A stretch of 36,125 bases of DNA from Trueperaceae bacterium. GTDB lineage: Bacteria; Deinococcota; Deinococci; Deinococcales; Trueperaceae. Shown in pieces: positions 10,881 through 19,170 of this stretch. The notes beneath the pieces are model-generated. The model searched no databases. It saw only the letters and a program-made list of their open reading frames with translations, and had not been told where the DNA came from. Positions within the stretch are counted from its first letter, which is position 1; each line of letters begins with the position of its first letter. Position numbers and translations under genes: made by a program. The DNA lies in assembly GCA_036381595.1 (NCBI GenBank), contig DASVCN010000011.1, positions 1 to 36,125 of the forward strand, written 5' to 3'.

Positions 10881-12260
10881 ATGGCAGTCCACCTCCAACA
10901 CGCCGGTAGGCCGCGGGTAGTCATCGTAGGTGCCGGCTTCGCGGGCCTCTACGCCGGAAAGACGCTGCGAGACAGCCCGGTCGAGGTCCTCCTCCTCGAC
11001 CAGCACAACTACCATACTTTCCAGCCGCTCCTCTACCAGGTGGCGACCGCGATGCTCGAGCCGGAAGAGATCGCCCGTAGCGTCAGAGGGGCGTTCCAGC
11101 GCCAGAAGAACTTCGCCTTCCGCCAAGGCACCGTCACGGGTGTCGACTGGGAGCGGAAGCAGGTGTTGCTGCACAGCGGAGACGCGGTCGACTTCGACTA
11201 CCTGATCGTGGGCGCGGGCGCCATCTACAACGATTTCGGCACCCCAGGTGTGCGGCGCCACTCGCTCTTCCTCAAGAGCCTGAGTGAAGCGGTGAACATC
11301 CGCTCGCACGTACTCCGTCAGTTCGAGAGGGCGGCCGCCGATCCGACTCTCCTGGACGAGGGGGCGCTCAACTTCGTGATCGTGGGTGGCGGACCCACCG
11401 GGGTCGAGATGGCCGGCGCCATGCTGGAGCTCTTCGACCGAGTACTCCCGCGCGACTATCCCGAGGTCGACGTGAGCAAGGCGCGGGTGATCCTGCTGGA
11501 GATGGCCGATGCCCTCCTCCTTCCCTACGTTCCGCGACTGCGCCGGTACACTGAGAAGGTGCTGCGCAAGCGGGGTGTCGAGGTGCGGTTGGGCACGGCC
11601 GTCGAAGAGGTGCGGGAGAATGCCGCGGTACTGGCCGGCGGTGAGGTCATCCCGACGAAGACGGTCATCTGGGCCGCCGGGATCCGGGCCCACCCGCTGG
11701 TAGCGGCGCTGGACGCCGAGCTCACCCGCGGCCACCGAGTGAAGACCGAGCCCAACCTGTCGCTGCCGGGACGACCGTACGCCTTCGTCGCCGGTGACGC
11801 CTCGGGAGCTACCGACGAAGAGGGCGTTCCCTTCCCGCAGGTGGCGCAGGTGGCGATCCAACAGGGGAAGCATGCCGCCCGGGAGGTGCTGAGGCACCTG
11901 CGAGGCGAGCCCAGTCAACGGTTCAGATACGACGATCGCGGCAACATGGCGATCATCGGGCGCAACGCCGGCGTGGCGCAGCTCTCACGCAAGTTCGCCA
12001 ACCTCAAGTTCAGCGGTTTCCTCGGTTGGCTGGGTTGGCTCTTCATCCACCTGATCTACCTGCCTGGACACCAGAACCGTTTCAACGCCGTCATCAACTG
12101 GACGTTCAGCTACCTGACGTTCGACCGCCACTCGCGACTGATCGCCGAGATGGTCCCCTCACCGGGCGAGGTGATCAACCGCACCCTCACGCCGGTCGAC
12201 GACGAGGAGATGGTCGAACGGCGCGCCGAGGATGTACGCGAGGTGGCCGGAAGAAGCTGA
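10881..12260 (+). CDS. ndh: Type II NADH:quinone oxidoreductase (NDH-2)
   Basis: A 459-residue FAD flavoprotein that passes electrons from NADH to quinone without pumping protons, attached to the inner face of the membrane. The FAD-binding GxGxxG is in VVIVGAGFAG (17-22), followed by NYHTFQPLLYQVATA, a typical NDH-2 block. The NADH-binding site is FVIVGGGPTGVEMAGA (about 165-180). FAD contacts continue in TVIWAAGI and FVAGDAS, with the quinone-side FPQVAQVAIQQGKH. The C-terminal region (FLGWLGWLFIHLIYLPG) is hydrophobic and matches the membrane-docking helix of the family. GAGGAGACCGAT precedes the ATG. It lies downstream of the serine dehydratase genes. Confidence 0.94.
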   Translation: MAVHLQHAGRPRVVIVGAGFAGLYAGKTLRDSPVEVLLLDQHNYHTFQPLLYQVATAMLEPEEIARSVRGAFQRQKNFAFRQGTVTGVDWERKQVLLHSGDAVDFDYLIVGAGAIYNDFGTPGVRRHSLFLKSLSEAVNIRSHVLRQFERAAADPTLLDEGALNFVIVGGGPTGVEMAGAMLELFDRVLPRDYPEVDVSKARVILLEMADALLLPYVPRLRRYTEKVLRKRGVEVRLGTAVEEVRENAAVLAGGEVIPTKTVIWAAGIRAHPLVAALDAELTRGHRVKTEPNLSLPGRPYAFVAGDASGATDEEGVPFPQVAQVAIQQGKHAAREVLRHLRGEPSQRFRYDDRGNMAIIGRNAGVAQLSRKFANLKFSGFLGWLGWLFIHLIYLPGHQNRFNAVINWTFSYLTFDRHSRLIAEMVPSPGEVINRTLTPVDDEEMVERRAEDVREVAGRS

Positions 12261-12305
12261 TGTCGCTGTCGCTCCCGAGCGGCCGGAGGCGAATCTGATC
12301 TGACT

Positions 12306-12387
12306 CGACCGGTCGGGACGTCGTGAACGATTCCTGCCGATGAGCCGGGGCCCGCGGGATCGGACGCCGACCGGTCGCGCTAGCGCG
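12306..12387 (+). repeat. Short palindromes between converging genes
   Basis: The 10-base palindrome CGACCGGTCG occurs twice, at 12306-12315 and 12368-12377. The second is followed by the 12-base palindrome CGCGCTAGCGCG (12376-12387), which spans the stop codon of the PPC gene. They lie between the convergent ends of ndh and the PPC gene. They could help transcription termination, but no T-tract follows. Confidence 0.4.
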
Positions 12388-12814
12388 GATCGAGGAGCGG
12401 TAATCCGGTGGTCGGATCGTGGCGTCGTTGCAGGTGACGGGGTGATTCCACCATGAGCACCTCGAGCGTTGGCCTGACCCGGGCTTCGAGCAGGTGACCG
12501 CCCGCAGTGGAGCCGTCACGCCGGCCTACGACCACGTGGGCGTGGAGCAGCGGCTCCCCCTCCCACAGGGCGACGTCGCCGATGAGGGACAGGAGTTCGA
12601 CCTGCTCGTCGACCACGATCGGCTGGTACTCCCTGCTCTCCAAGTCGAAGTAGCCGAGCCGAGCGTGAGAGAAGGCGCCGATGGCGGTGAGCCTTGCGGC
12701 CGAGATGGAGCGCCGCCGGACGTACTCGGTGAGAGCCTCTGTCACTAGTTCTCCGGAATCGAACACCAGCGCATGCGTTCGTTCCTCGTCCTCAGTAAGC
12801 AGCTTGCCGCGCAC
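12380..12814 (-). CDS. PPC (DUF296) domain protein
   Basis: A 144-residue single-domain PPC/DUF296 protein, a family found alone in bacteria and fused to AT-hooks in plants. The signature is present: LTAIGAFSHARLGYFD, then LLHAHVVVGRRDGS (about 89-102) and AGGHLLEARVRPTLEV (about 104-119). H91, H93 and H107 are likely metal ligands. The start is GTG at 12814 behind a strong AAGGAGG. It is the last gene of the four-gene minus-strand operon and overlaps the end of the FAD/Fe-S gene by 23 bases. The role of bacterial PPC proteins is largely unknown. Confidence 0.88.
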   Translation of the reverse strand: MRGKLLTEDEERTHALVFDSGELVTEALTEYVRRRSISAARLTAIGAFSHARLGYFDLESREYQPIVVDEQVELLSLIGDVALWEGEPLLHAHVVVGRRDGSTAGGHLLEARVRPTLEVLMVESPRHLQRRHDPTTGLPLLDPR

Positions 12815-15800
12815 GTTCCCTCCTTCCCGGATCCCGACCGGAGTCCGGTCGCCCGTGAGCGACCGACCTCCTCCGCTGCACTCGAGCGGCGAGCAAGCCG
12901 GCCCCGAACCCGACTGTCGAGGCGCAGAGCAGGAGCGTCAGGGGCGCGATTCCTTGCTCGACCTCCTGCCCGGCCAGCGAGTCCTCCGGGTAGGCGGTTC
13001 CGCCCTCTGAGCGCATGGCCAGGCTTACAACCTGGGCCAGGTGGAGCGCCCGCCTATCGGTGCCCTGAGCGATCTGCTGCTTGCAGGAGAAGCCGTTGGC
13101 GATTATCAGCGTTTCCGGACCGGCCGATCGCACCGCCGGCAGGAGTACCCTTTCGCCGGCCCGCATCGACACCTCGTACTTCTCGCTCTCGAAGCCGAAC
13201 GAGCCGGCCATCCCGCAGCAGCCGGACTCCAGCACGTCGTAATCCAGACCCAGCTTCTTGAGGCAGGCGATCTCGGCGTCGAGCCTGATCACCGATTGGT
13301 GATGGCAGTGGGCGTGCACCAGCGCCTTCTTGCCGAGCCGGGGCAGCTCGATGTCCTGCCGTTCGATGAATTCGCTGAACAGGTAGGCGAGTCTCGCCAG
13401 CCGCCGAGCATCCATGTCGTGAGGGAAGAGTCCCGGCAGTTCGTCACGGAAGGCGGTGATGCAGCTTGGCTCGAGTCCCACTATCGGTATGCCGGCGCGG
13501 ATGTAGGGCCGCAGCGTTTCGAGCGTCCGGCGCCACAGTCTCTTGGCCGTGTCGAGCATCCCGAACTCATAGAGGGGACGGCCACAGCAGAGGGAGCGGG
13601 GCGGAAGCACGACGCGGTAACCCCACTTCTCGAGCAGCAGCGTGGCGTCTACCGCGACCTCCGGCGTGAAGAAGTTGTTGAAGGTGTCGGGCCACAGCAT
13701 CACCGTTTGACCGAGGAACGGCTGTTGCGCCGAGTCGGCGTTCACGATCGCCGCGCCCGGATCCTGATCGTAGGTGTCGGACCTGAACCTCGGCACCTCC
13801 TCGTGCCTGACGTGGCCCGTTCCACCGGCACGACGCTGCCCGTCCGTTCGGGAACCCAGCGCTCCCGCGTGGCTGCTGACGAGCGGAACCCCTTCCCGAT
13901 CCTGCTGGTACCGATCCCGGCCGGTATCCCGGAACCACTGACGGAAGTTACGCCGTGCGAAGGGAGGCAGTTCGCGTTCCTGGGCGATGCCACCCACCGA
14001 CTTCGCCAGGGAACTCAACAGCGGGGTCTGGGTGACGATGTTGGCCAGGCCTGGCATGAGCGAGGCGAGCCGCGCCCACCAGTAGATGAGGCCCATGCTG
14101 AAAGCGCTGCGGGGACGCCGGTGGTACCGGTAGTAGTGAGCCAGGAACTCCGACTTGTAGGTCGCCATGTCCACGTTCACCGGACACTCGTTCTTGCACG
14201 CCTTGCACGACAGGCACAGGTCGAGCGCTTCCTTCACCCTGGTGTCGCGAAGACCTCGCAACTCATCGCCGTTCAGCATCTCGAACAGCAGCCGGGAGCG
14301 ACCCCGAGTCGAGTGTTCCTCCTCGAGGGTAACCATGTAACTGGGGCACATAACGCCGCCGTCGCCCCGTCGACACTTCCCTACCCCCACGCAACGGGTG
14401 ACGGCGTCAGCGAACGAGCCCTGGTCCTGAAGGAAGCTGAAGTGCGTGGAGACCTGCAGCGGCTCGTACGCCGGTCCCATGCGCAGGTTCTGGTCGGCAC
14501 GGTAGGAGTCGATGAGCTTCCCCGGGTTCATCCGCCAATCCGGATCCCAGATCCGCTTGAACTCCCGGAAGGCCTCCATCAGCTCGCCGCCGAACATCTT
14601 CTCCAGCAGTGGTCCCCGTGCCTGCCCGTCTCCGTGCTCTCCGGAGAAGGAGCCGCCGTAGTCGAGGACCAGCTGTGCCGCCCTTTCGAGGAAGGCGGTG
14701 AACTTGCGAACGGCGGGGGCGGAATCCAGTCCGAAGTCGATGCGGCAGTGCACGCACCCCTGACCGAAGTGTCCGTACAGGGCGGCATGGTACCCGAAGT
14801 CGGTGAGCAACGACCGGAACTCCCGCAGGTAATCCCCGAGCCTCTCGGGCGGGATGCCCACGTCCTCCCAGCCTGGATTCGTGGTGGGCATGTCGGGGAT
14901 GTGGGCGGTTGCGCCGAGCCCCGACTCGCGGACATCCCACAGCTTTCTCGCCTCCCACTGCTCCTCGTACACCCGAACGGACGGAGCATCCTCGCGCTCC
15001 GAAAAGCGTTCGGCCAGCTCCCGCGCCCGCCGCAACGCCTCCTCCTGGCTGTCGGCGCCGTACTCGACCAGCAACCAGCCACCGCCCTCCGGCAGCAGGT
15101 CGACGTCGTGCGGGTGAAGTCCCTTCCTCTTCATGTAGCCCACCAGGGTGTCGTCCATCCCCTCGACGCCCACCGGCCTCGTGCCCATCACCTCGGTCAC
15201 GTGGTCGGCGGCAGAGAAGATGTCAGGGTAGCCTAGGACGACCAGTGCTCGCTCGGGCAGTTGCGGCACGAGCTTCACTGTCGCCTCCAGGATCATGACG
15301 CAAGTTCCTTCACTTCCCGCGATGGCACGCGCGGCGTCGACTCCTTCCTCTGTGAGCAAGGCGGGCAAGTTGTAACCGGAGACGCGCCTGGGGATGTCCG
15401 GGAAACGACTACGGATCTCTTCACGGTAGCGGTCGCGGAGGCTCCTGAGCCGACTGTAGATCTCCCCTTCCCTGCCGGCACTCCTGCTCGCCGCCTCGAG
15501 CTCTTCCTCGTCCATGGCGCAGAGGGTCAGTCGGATCCCGTCGTAGGTGACGACGTCCAGACTCGCGATGTAATCCTCGGTGCGCACGCCCAGGCCGTAG
15601 TACTGACCCATCACGGAGTGGATGCCGCACGAGTTGTTGCCGATCATCCCGGCGATCGTGCAGTGGCTGTGTGTGGCCGGGTCGGGTGGGAAGGTGAGCC
15701 CATGCTCACCGGCCGCGTCCCTCAGATCGTCCAGCACCACGCCCGGCTGGACCCGCGCGGTCCGCCTCTGAGGGTCGACTTCCAACACGCGGTTCATGTA

Positions 15801-16154
15801 CTTCGAGCAGTCGACGATCACGGCTTCGTTGCAGGTCTGGCCGGCCAGGCTGGTGCCGCCGCCGCGCGGGGTTATGGGGGCGCCGTGAAGCCGGCAGATC
15901 CGCAAGGTGGCGATGAGGTCAGCCGCATCGACCGGGAGCACCACACCGATCGGCACCTGGCGGTAGTTGGAGGCGTCGGTCGAATAGGCTGCGCGGCTGC
16001 CCCGGTCGAAACGGACCTCGCCGCGGATACCGGCCCTTAGGTCGCGTGCGAGGTCGAGGCCGTACGGAGGCAGAGTGGCCGCCGAAACCTGCCAGGTCGA
16101 TAATCCCGTCGCCACGTCGCTCATCGCCCGCTCCCGGGCCCCTGTCTTTTCCAC
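12792..16154 (-). CDS. FAD-linked oxidase fused to Fe-S/CCG reductase (D-2-hydroxyacid dehydrogenase type), membrane-tailed
   Basis: A 1120-residue fusion resembling GlcD plus GlpC/GlcF, as in D-lactate, glycolate or D-2-hydroxyglutarate dehydrogenases. Domains in order: FAD-binding PCMH with RGGGTSLAGQTCNE (about 97-110) and GNNSCGIHSV; an FAD oxidase C-domain ending in GGSFSGEHGDGQARGPLLEK; Fe-S cysteines in CVGVGKCRRGDGGVMCP and CLSCKACKNECPV; two CCG domains with SLCCGRPLYEFG and ESGCCGMAGSFG. It should oxidise a D-2-hydroxyacid and pass electrons to the quinone pool. Oddities are a polar insert of about 70 residues before the first CCG domain, and a C-terminal hydrophobic helix (about 1068-1091) followed by a basic tail, which suggests membrane attachment. 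The start is GTG at 16154 after GGGGGAGGGG; ATG at 16124 is the alternative. The substrate is not determined. Confidence 0.9.
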   Translation of the reverse strand: MEKTGARERAMSDVATGLSTWQVSAATLPPYGLDLARDLRAGIRGEVRFDRGSRAAYSTDASNYRQVPIGVVLPVDAADLIATLRICRLHGAPITPRGGGTSLAGQTCNEAVIVDCSKYMNRVLEVDPQRRTARVQPGVVLDDLRDAAGEHGLTFPPDPATHSHCTIAGMIGNNSCGIHSVMGQYYGLGVRTEDYIASLDVVTYDGIRLTLCAMDEEELEAASRSAGREGEIYSRLRSLRDRYREEIRSRFPDIPRRVSGYNLPALLTEEGVDAARAIAGSEGTCVMILEATVKLVPQLPERALVVLGYPDIFSAADHVTEVMGTRPVGVEGMDDTLVGYMKRKGLHPHDVDLLPEGGGWLLVEYGADSQEEALRRARELAERFSEREDAPSVRVYEEQWEARKLWDVRESGLGATAHIPDMPTTNPGWEDVGIPPERLGDYLREFRSLLTDFGYHAALYGHFGQGCVHCRIDFGLDSAPAVRKFTAFLERAAQLVLDYGGSFSGEHGDGQARGPLLEKMFGGELMEAFREFKRIWDPDWRMNPGKLIDSYRADQNLRMGPAYEPLQVSTHFSFLQDQGSFADAVTRCVGVGKCRRGDGGVMCPSYMVTLEEEHSTRGRSRLLFEMLNGDELRGLRDTRVKEALDLCLSCKACKNECPVNVDMATYKSEFLAHYYRYHRRPRSAFSMGLIYWWARLASLMPGLANIVTQTPLLSSLAKSVGGIAQERELPPFARRNFRQWFRDTGRDRYQQDREGVPLVSSHAGALGSRTDGQRRAGGTGHVRHEEVPRFRSDTYDQDPGAAIVNADSAQQPFLGQTVMLWPDTFNNFFTPEVAVDATLLLEKWGYRVVLPPRSLCCGRPLYEFGMLDTAKRLWRRTLETLRPYIRAGIPIVGLEPSCITAFRDELPGLFPHDMDARRLARLAYLFSEFIERQDIELPRLGKKALVHAHCHHQSVIRLDAEIACLKKLGLDYDVLESGCCGMAGSFGFESEKYEVSMRAGERVLLPAVRSAGPETLIIANGFSCKQQIAQGTDRRALHLAQVVSLAMRSEGGTAYPEDSLAGQEVEQGIAPLTLLLCASTVGFGAGLLAARVQRRRSVAHGRPDSGRDPGRRERARQAAY

Positions 16155-16176
16155 TGCCCCTCCCCCTTCGCTTCCG

Positions 16177-17277
16177 TCAGACGGCGTACCGATGCGCCGT
16201 CTGACGCCTCAACTGGAGTCCGTGGCCATCTCGCCCCAGGTTTGGCCGCATCGTCCCGCCTTCGGGCGGTCGGAAGCCGTCGAAGATCATCTCCTCGATA
16301 CGCGCGTGGTCGAAGAAGTACTCGATGTGGCGCAGCTGCGGCAGGGCGCATGCGACCTGCAGGCTCAGCGCCGGGGCGGTGTGCGCCGAGAGCGGCAGGT
16401 CGAAAGCATCGCAAAGAGCAGCTACTCGCAGGAAACCGGTGATCCCCCCGCACCTGGTCAGGTCGGCCTGGATCACGTCTACTGCTTGCGCTGCCAGCAT
16501 CCGCCGGAAGTAGGCGAGGTCGTATCCGTACTCGCCGGCGCTGACGTCCATCCCTCCCGGGGAGCGGTCGCGTAGCATGCGCAGACCCTCCAGGTCGGTC
16601 GAGGAGACCGGCTCCTCGAACCAGCTGACGCCCTCCTCGCCGAACCGTTCTGCGAACCCCAATGCCTGCTTCCGCGCGTAGGCGCCGTTCGCGTCCACGA
16701 ACAGCTCCGCGTCCCCTATCGCCTGGCGCGCCGCCCGGACCCGCTCGGCGTCGGCATCAGGCTCGCGGCCTACCTTCATCTTCACCCGGCCGATCCCCTG
16801 TTCCACCCAACCGCTCAGCTGGCGCTGCAGCTCATCGAGTGAATAGGATGTGAAGCCGCCGCTCCCGTACACCGGTACCTCGAGCCGAACCACTCCCAGG
16901 AGCGACGCGAGCGGCAGCTCCAGCAGCCGTGCCTTCAGGTCCCAGAGCGCGGTGTCGACCGCCGAGAGGGCCATCGCGGAAACTCCCGCCCTCCCCTGAT
17001 TGCGCACGGCCATCGCCATCCGCTGCCAGGCCGCCTCGGGTGAGAACGCATCGCAGCCCACCACCGCCTGTGCCAGGAACTCTCGGGTGAAAGTGGCGGT
17101 GGCCAGCGAGGCGTAGCTGAAGCCGAGGCCACGGCAACTGCTGGCGACTGCCTCCACGACTACTACGGTCGTGCTCGTCCACTCGAAGGTGCCGTCCGAC
17201 TCCGGTTTGTCGGTCGGCACCCGGTAGCAGAGGATCTTGAGTTCGTCCACGCGCCTCTTCGGCGCCCCTCTGCTCAC
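16177..17277 (-). CDS. Enolase-superfamily enzyme, mandelate-racemase subgroup
   Basis: A 366-residue enolase-superfamily protein, a Mg-dependent enzyme that abstracts a proton next to a carboxylate. The barrel shows the general-base KMKVG (KxK) and metal ligands in LFVDANGAY, SWFEEPVS and SAGEYGYD. A His in LSAHTAP, with an upstream Asp in VIQADLTRCGG, fits the Asp-His dyad of the mandelate racemase group. Likely activities are sugar-acid dehydration or racemisation. The specific substrate is unknown, and no close named family can be claimed. The GTG at 17277 overlaps the preceding stop (GTGA). A GTG at 17250 would match the usual N-terminus (DELKILCYRVPTD) better and is a real alternative. 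The FAD/Fe-S gene starts 22 bases after its stop. Confidence 0.9.
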   Translation of the reverse strand: MSRGAPKRRVDELKILCYRVPTDKPESDGTFEWTSTTVVVVEAVASSCRGLGFSYASLATATFTREFLAQAVVGCDAFSPEAAWQRMAMAVRNQGRAGVSAMALSAVDTALWDLKARLLELPLASLLGVVRLEVPVYGSGGFTSYSLDELQRQLSGWVEQGIGRVKMKVGREPDADAERVRAARQAIGDAELFVDANGAYARKQALGFAERFGEEGVSWFEEPVSSTDLEGLRMLRDRSPGGMDVSAGEYGYDLAYFRRMLAAQAVDVIQADLTRCGGITGFLRVAALCDAFDLPLSAHTAPALSLQVACALPQLRHIEYFFDHARIEEMIFDGFRPPEGGTMRPNLGRDGHGLQLRRQTAHRYAV

Positions 17278-19070
17278 GGTCGGGACCGGCCGGGGAACAA
17301 TCCGTCGACTGCCTCCTTGAAGGTCTGTCTCACGATGCCTGCCAGGTCGGGGTCGCCCTTCGCCAGGGCCGAGAGGTAGTGACGCGCCTGCTCGACGGTT
17401 ATGTGCGGCGGCAGGGTGGGCACGTCAGGATCGGTCACCGCCTCGAGCACGAACGGCCTGTTGGCGCTCAACGCCTCATCCCAGGCGGCCCCGATCTCCT
17501 CGGGGTCCTCGATCCTCACGCCCCGCAGACCCACGAGTTCGGCGTAACGAGCGTAGTGCAGGTCCTCGAGATCCTGCGACGCCTCGTACTTCGGATTGCC
17601 GGACATCGCCCGCATCTCCCAGGTCACCTGGTTCAGATCGCGGTTGTTGAGCACCAGTATGACGAGCCGCGGGTCGCTCCACTCGCGCCAGTAGCGGGAG
17701 ATCGTCACCAGCCCGTTGTTTCCCAGCATCTGCATCGCGCCGTCTCCCACGCAGGCGATGACGGGACGGTCGGGATGAACGAACTTGGCCGCCACCGCAT
17801 AGGGAACCCCCGGGCACATGGTGGCCAGGTTGCCCGAGAGGCTGGCCATCATCCCCCGCCGGATCTTGAGGTCCCGAGCGAACCAGTTGGCCGAGGAACC
17901 CGAGTCGGCGGTGATGATAGCCCCGTCCGGCAGGCGGGGTGAGAGCTCCCAGAAGACCCTCTGCGGATTGATCGGATCGGCCTCGTTGAGGGCCCGGGCT
18001 TCCAATACCCGCCACCACTCGTCGACCGCGGCCTCTATTCGCTGCAGCCACGACCTGTCCTCCTTGGGCTCGAGTCGCGGCAACAGAGCCCGGAGGGTGG
18101 CCCGGCTGTCGCCGTGCAGGCTCACCTCCATCGGATAACGGATGGACAGCATCTTGGGTTCGATGTCTATCTGCACGCCGCGGGCCTGACCTTCACGGGG
18201 AAGGAACTCCGAGTACGGGAAACTGGAACCGACCATCAGTAGCGTGTCGCACTCCTCCATCAGGTCCCAGGAGGGTTTGGTGCCGAGGAGTCCCAGCGAG
18301 CCCGTGACGAACGGCAGGTCGTCGGGCAGTACGGCTTTGCCCAGAAGCGCCTTGGCCACTCCCGCCCCCAGGCGCTGGGCGACCTCGATCACCTCGTCGG
18401 CCGCCCCGAGTGCGCCTGCTCCGACGAGCATCGCCACCCTCTCGCCGTCGTTCAGAACGTCTGCCGCCCGGTCGAGCTGCTCGTCCGTGGGCAGCACGAG
18501 CGAATGGGAGTGGCCAACGCCGCTGTGCACCGCCCCGTGCTTGCGGGGCGGCACCTCGACCGCCTCGAGCTCCTGGACATCCTTCGGAACGATAAGACAG
18601 GTAACCGTGCGCTCGGACCGGGCTATCCTGACCGATCGATCCACTAGGTGCCTGATCTGCGCCGGATCGGTGGCCATGTGAACGTACTCGCCGGCCACGT
18701 CCTTGAACAGGTTGAGTAGATCCACCTCCTGTTGTGAATGGCCTCCGAGCGCCATGCGGGCCTGCTGACCAACGATCGCCACCACCGACTGGTGATCCAT
18801 CTTCGCGTCGTAGAGCCCGTTGAGCAGGTGAATGGCGCCGGGACCGGAGGTCGCCAGGCACACTCCCACCTCGCCGCTGAACTTCGAGTGGGCGCATGCC
18901 ATGAAGGCGGCCATCTCCTCGTGACTCGTCCGCACGAACGCCGGCATGCCGTTCGCGCGGTCGAGTGCCCCCATGATGCCGTTTATGCCGTCACCGGGAT
19001 AGCCGTAGATCCTGCGGATGCCCCACTGGGTCAAGCGGGCAAGCAGGAAATCGCTGACATTGCCTGCCAC
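17274..19070 (-). CDS. Thiamine-diphosphate enzyme, pyruvate oxidase / acetolactate synthase-like
   Basis: A 598-residue ThDP-dependent enzyme of the POX/ALS superfamily, which decarboxylates 2-oxo acids. N-terminal Pyr domain: YGYPGDGING and the catalytic Glu in TSHEEMAAFMA, then LATSGPGAIHLLNGLYDAK. The central domain contains VAMLVGAGALGA. C-terminal PP domain: ThDP/Mg motif VGDGAMQMLGNN ending in VILVLNNRDLNQVTWE. The architecture resembles PoxB and the 'thiamine pyrophosphate-requiring protein' group more than biosynthetic IlvB. The frame opens at a GTG at 19118, but homology begins at AGNVSDFLLARL. I therefore choose GTG 19070, with GGAG about nine bases upstream; a leaderless start at 19118 is possible. 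It is the first gene of the operon and overlaps the next by four bases. Confidence 0.88.
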   Translation of the reverse strand: MAGNVSDFLLARLTQWGIRRIYGYPGDGINGIMGALDRANGMPAFVRTSHEEMAAFMACAHSKFSGEVGVCLATSGPGAIHLLNGLYDAKMDHQSVVAIVGQQARMALGGHSQQEVDLLNLFKDVAGEYVHMATDPAQIRHLVDRSVRIARSERTVTCLIVPKDVQELEAVEVPPRKHGAVHSGVGHSHSLVLPTDEQLDRAADVLNDGERVAMLVGAGALGAADEVIEVAQRLGAGVAKALLGKAVLPDDLPFVTGSLGLLGTKPSWDLMEECDTLLMVGSSFPYSEFLPREGQARGVQIDIEPKMLSIRYPMEVSLHGDSRATLRALLPRLEPKEDRSWLQRIEAAVDEWWRVLEARALNEADPINPQRVFWELSPRLPDGAIITADSGSSANWFARDLKIRRGMMASLSGNLATMCPGVPYAVAAKFVHPDRPVIACVGDGAMQMLGNNGLVTISRYWREWSDPRLVILVLNNRDLNQVTWEMRAMSGNPKYEASQDLEDLHYARYAELVGLRGVRIEDPEEIGAAWDEALSANRPFVLEAVTDPDVPTLPPHITVEQARHYLSALAKGDPDLAGIVRQTFKEAVDGLFPGRSRP

Positions 19071-19158
19071 AACAGGATTCTCCGCCCGGCCCCCGGACCC
19101 CTCCGGGACGCCGGGCACACTCTGACTCGTAGTCGGCTGCTCACGAGGACGGCGTCGG

Positions 19159-19164
19159 TATAGT
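19159..19164 (+). promoter_or_regulatory. Leaderless-type -10 element (TATAGT)
   Basis: TATAGT ends six bases before the ATG at 19171 and there is no Shine-Dalgarno. It lies in the divergent region shared with the ThDP-enzyme operon. Confidence 0.7.
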
Positions 19165-19170
19165 TGCCGA

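Noticed and set aside
13041-15236. Long plus-strand open frame (731 codons) opposite the FAD/Fe-S gene
   Set aside because: It is an antisense shadow. At this GC content, frames opposite real genes often stay open. The translation has no family motifs, whereas the minus strand shows complete FAD and Fe-S domains.
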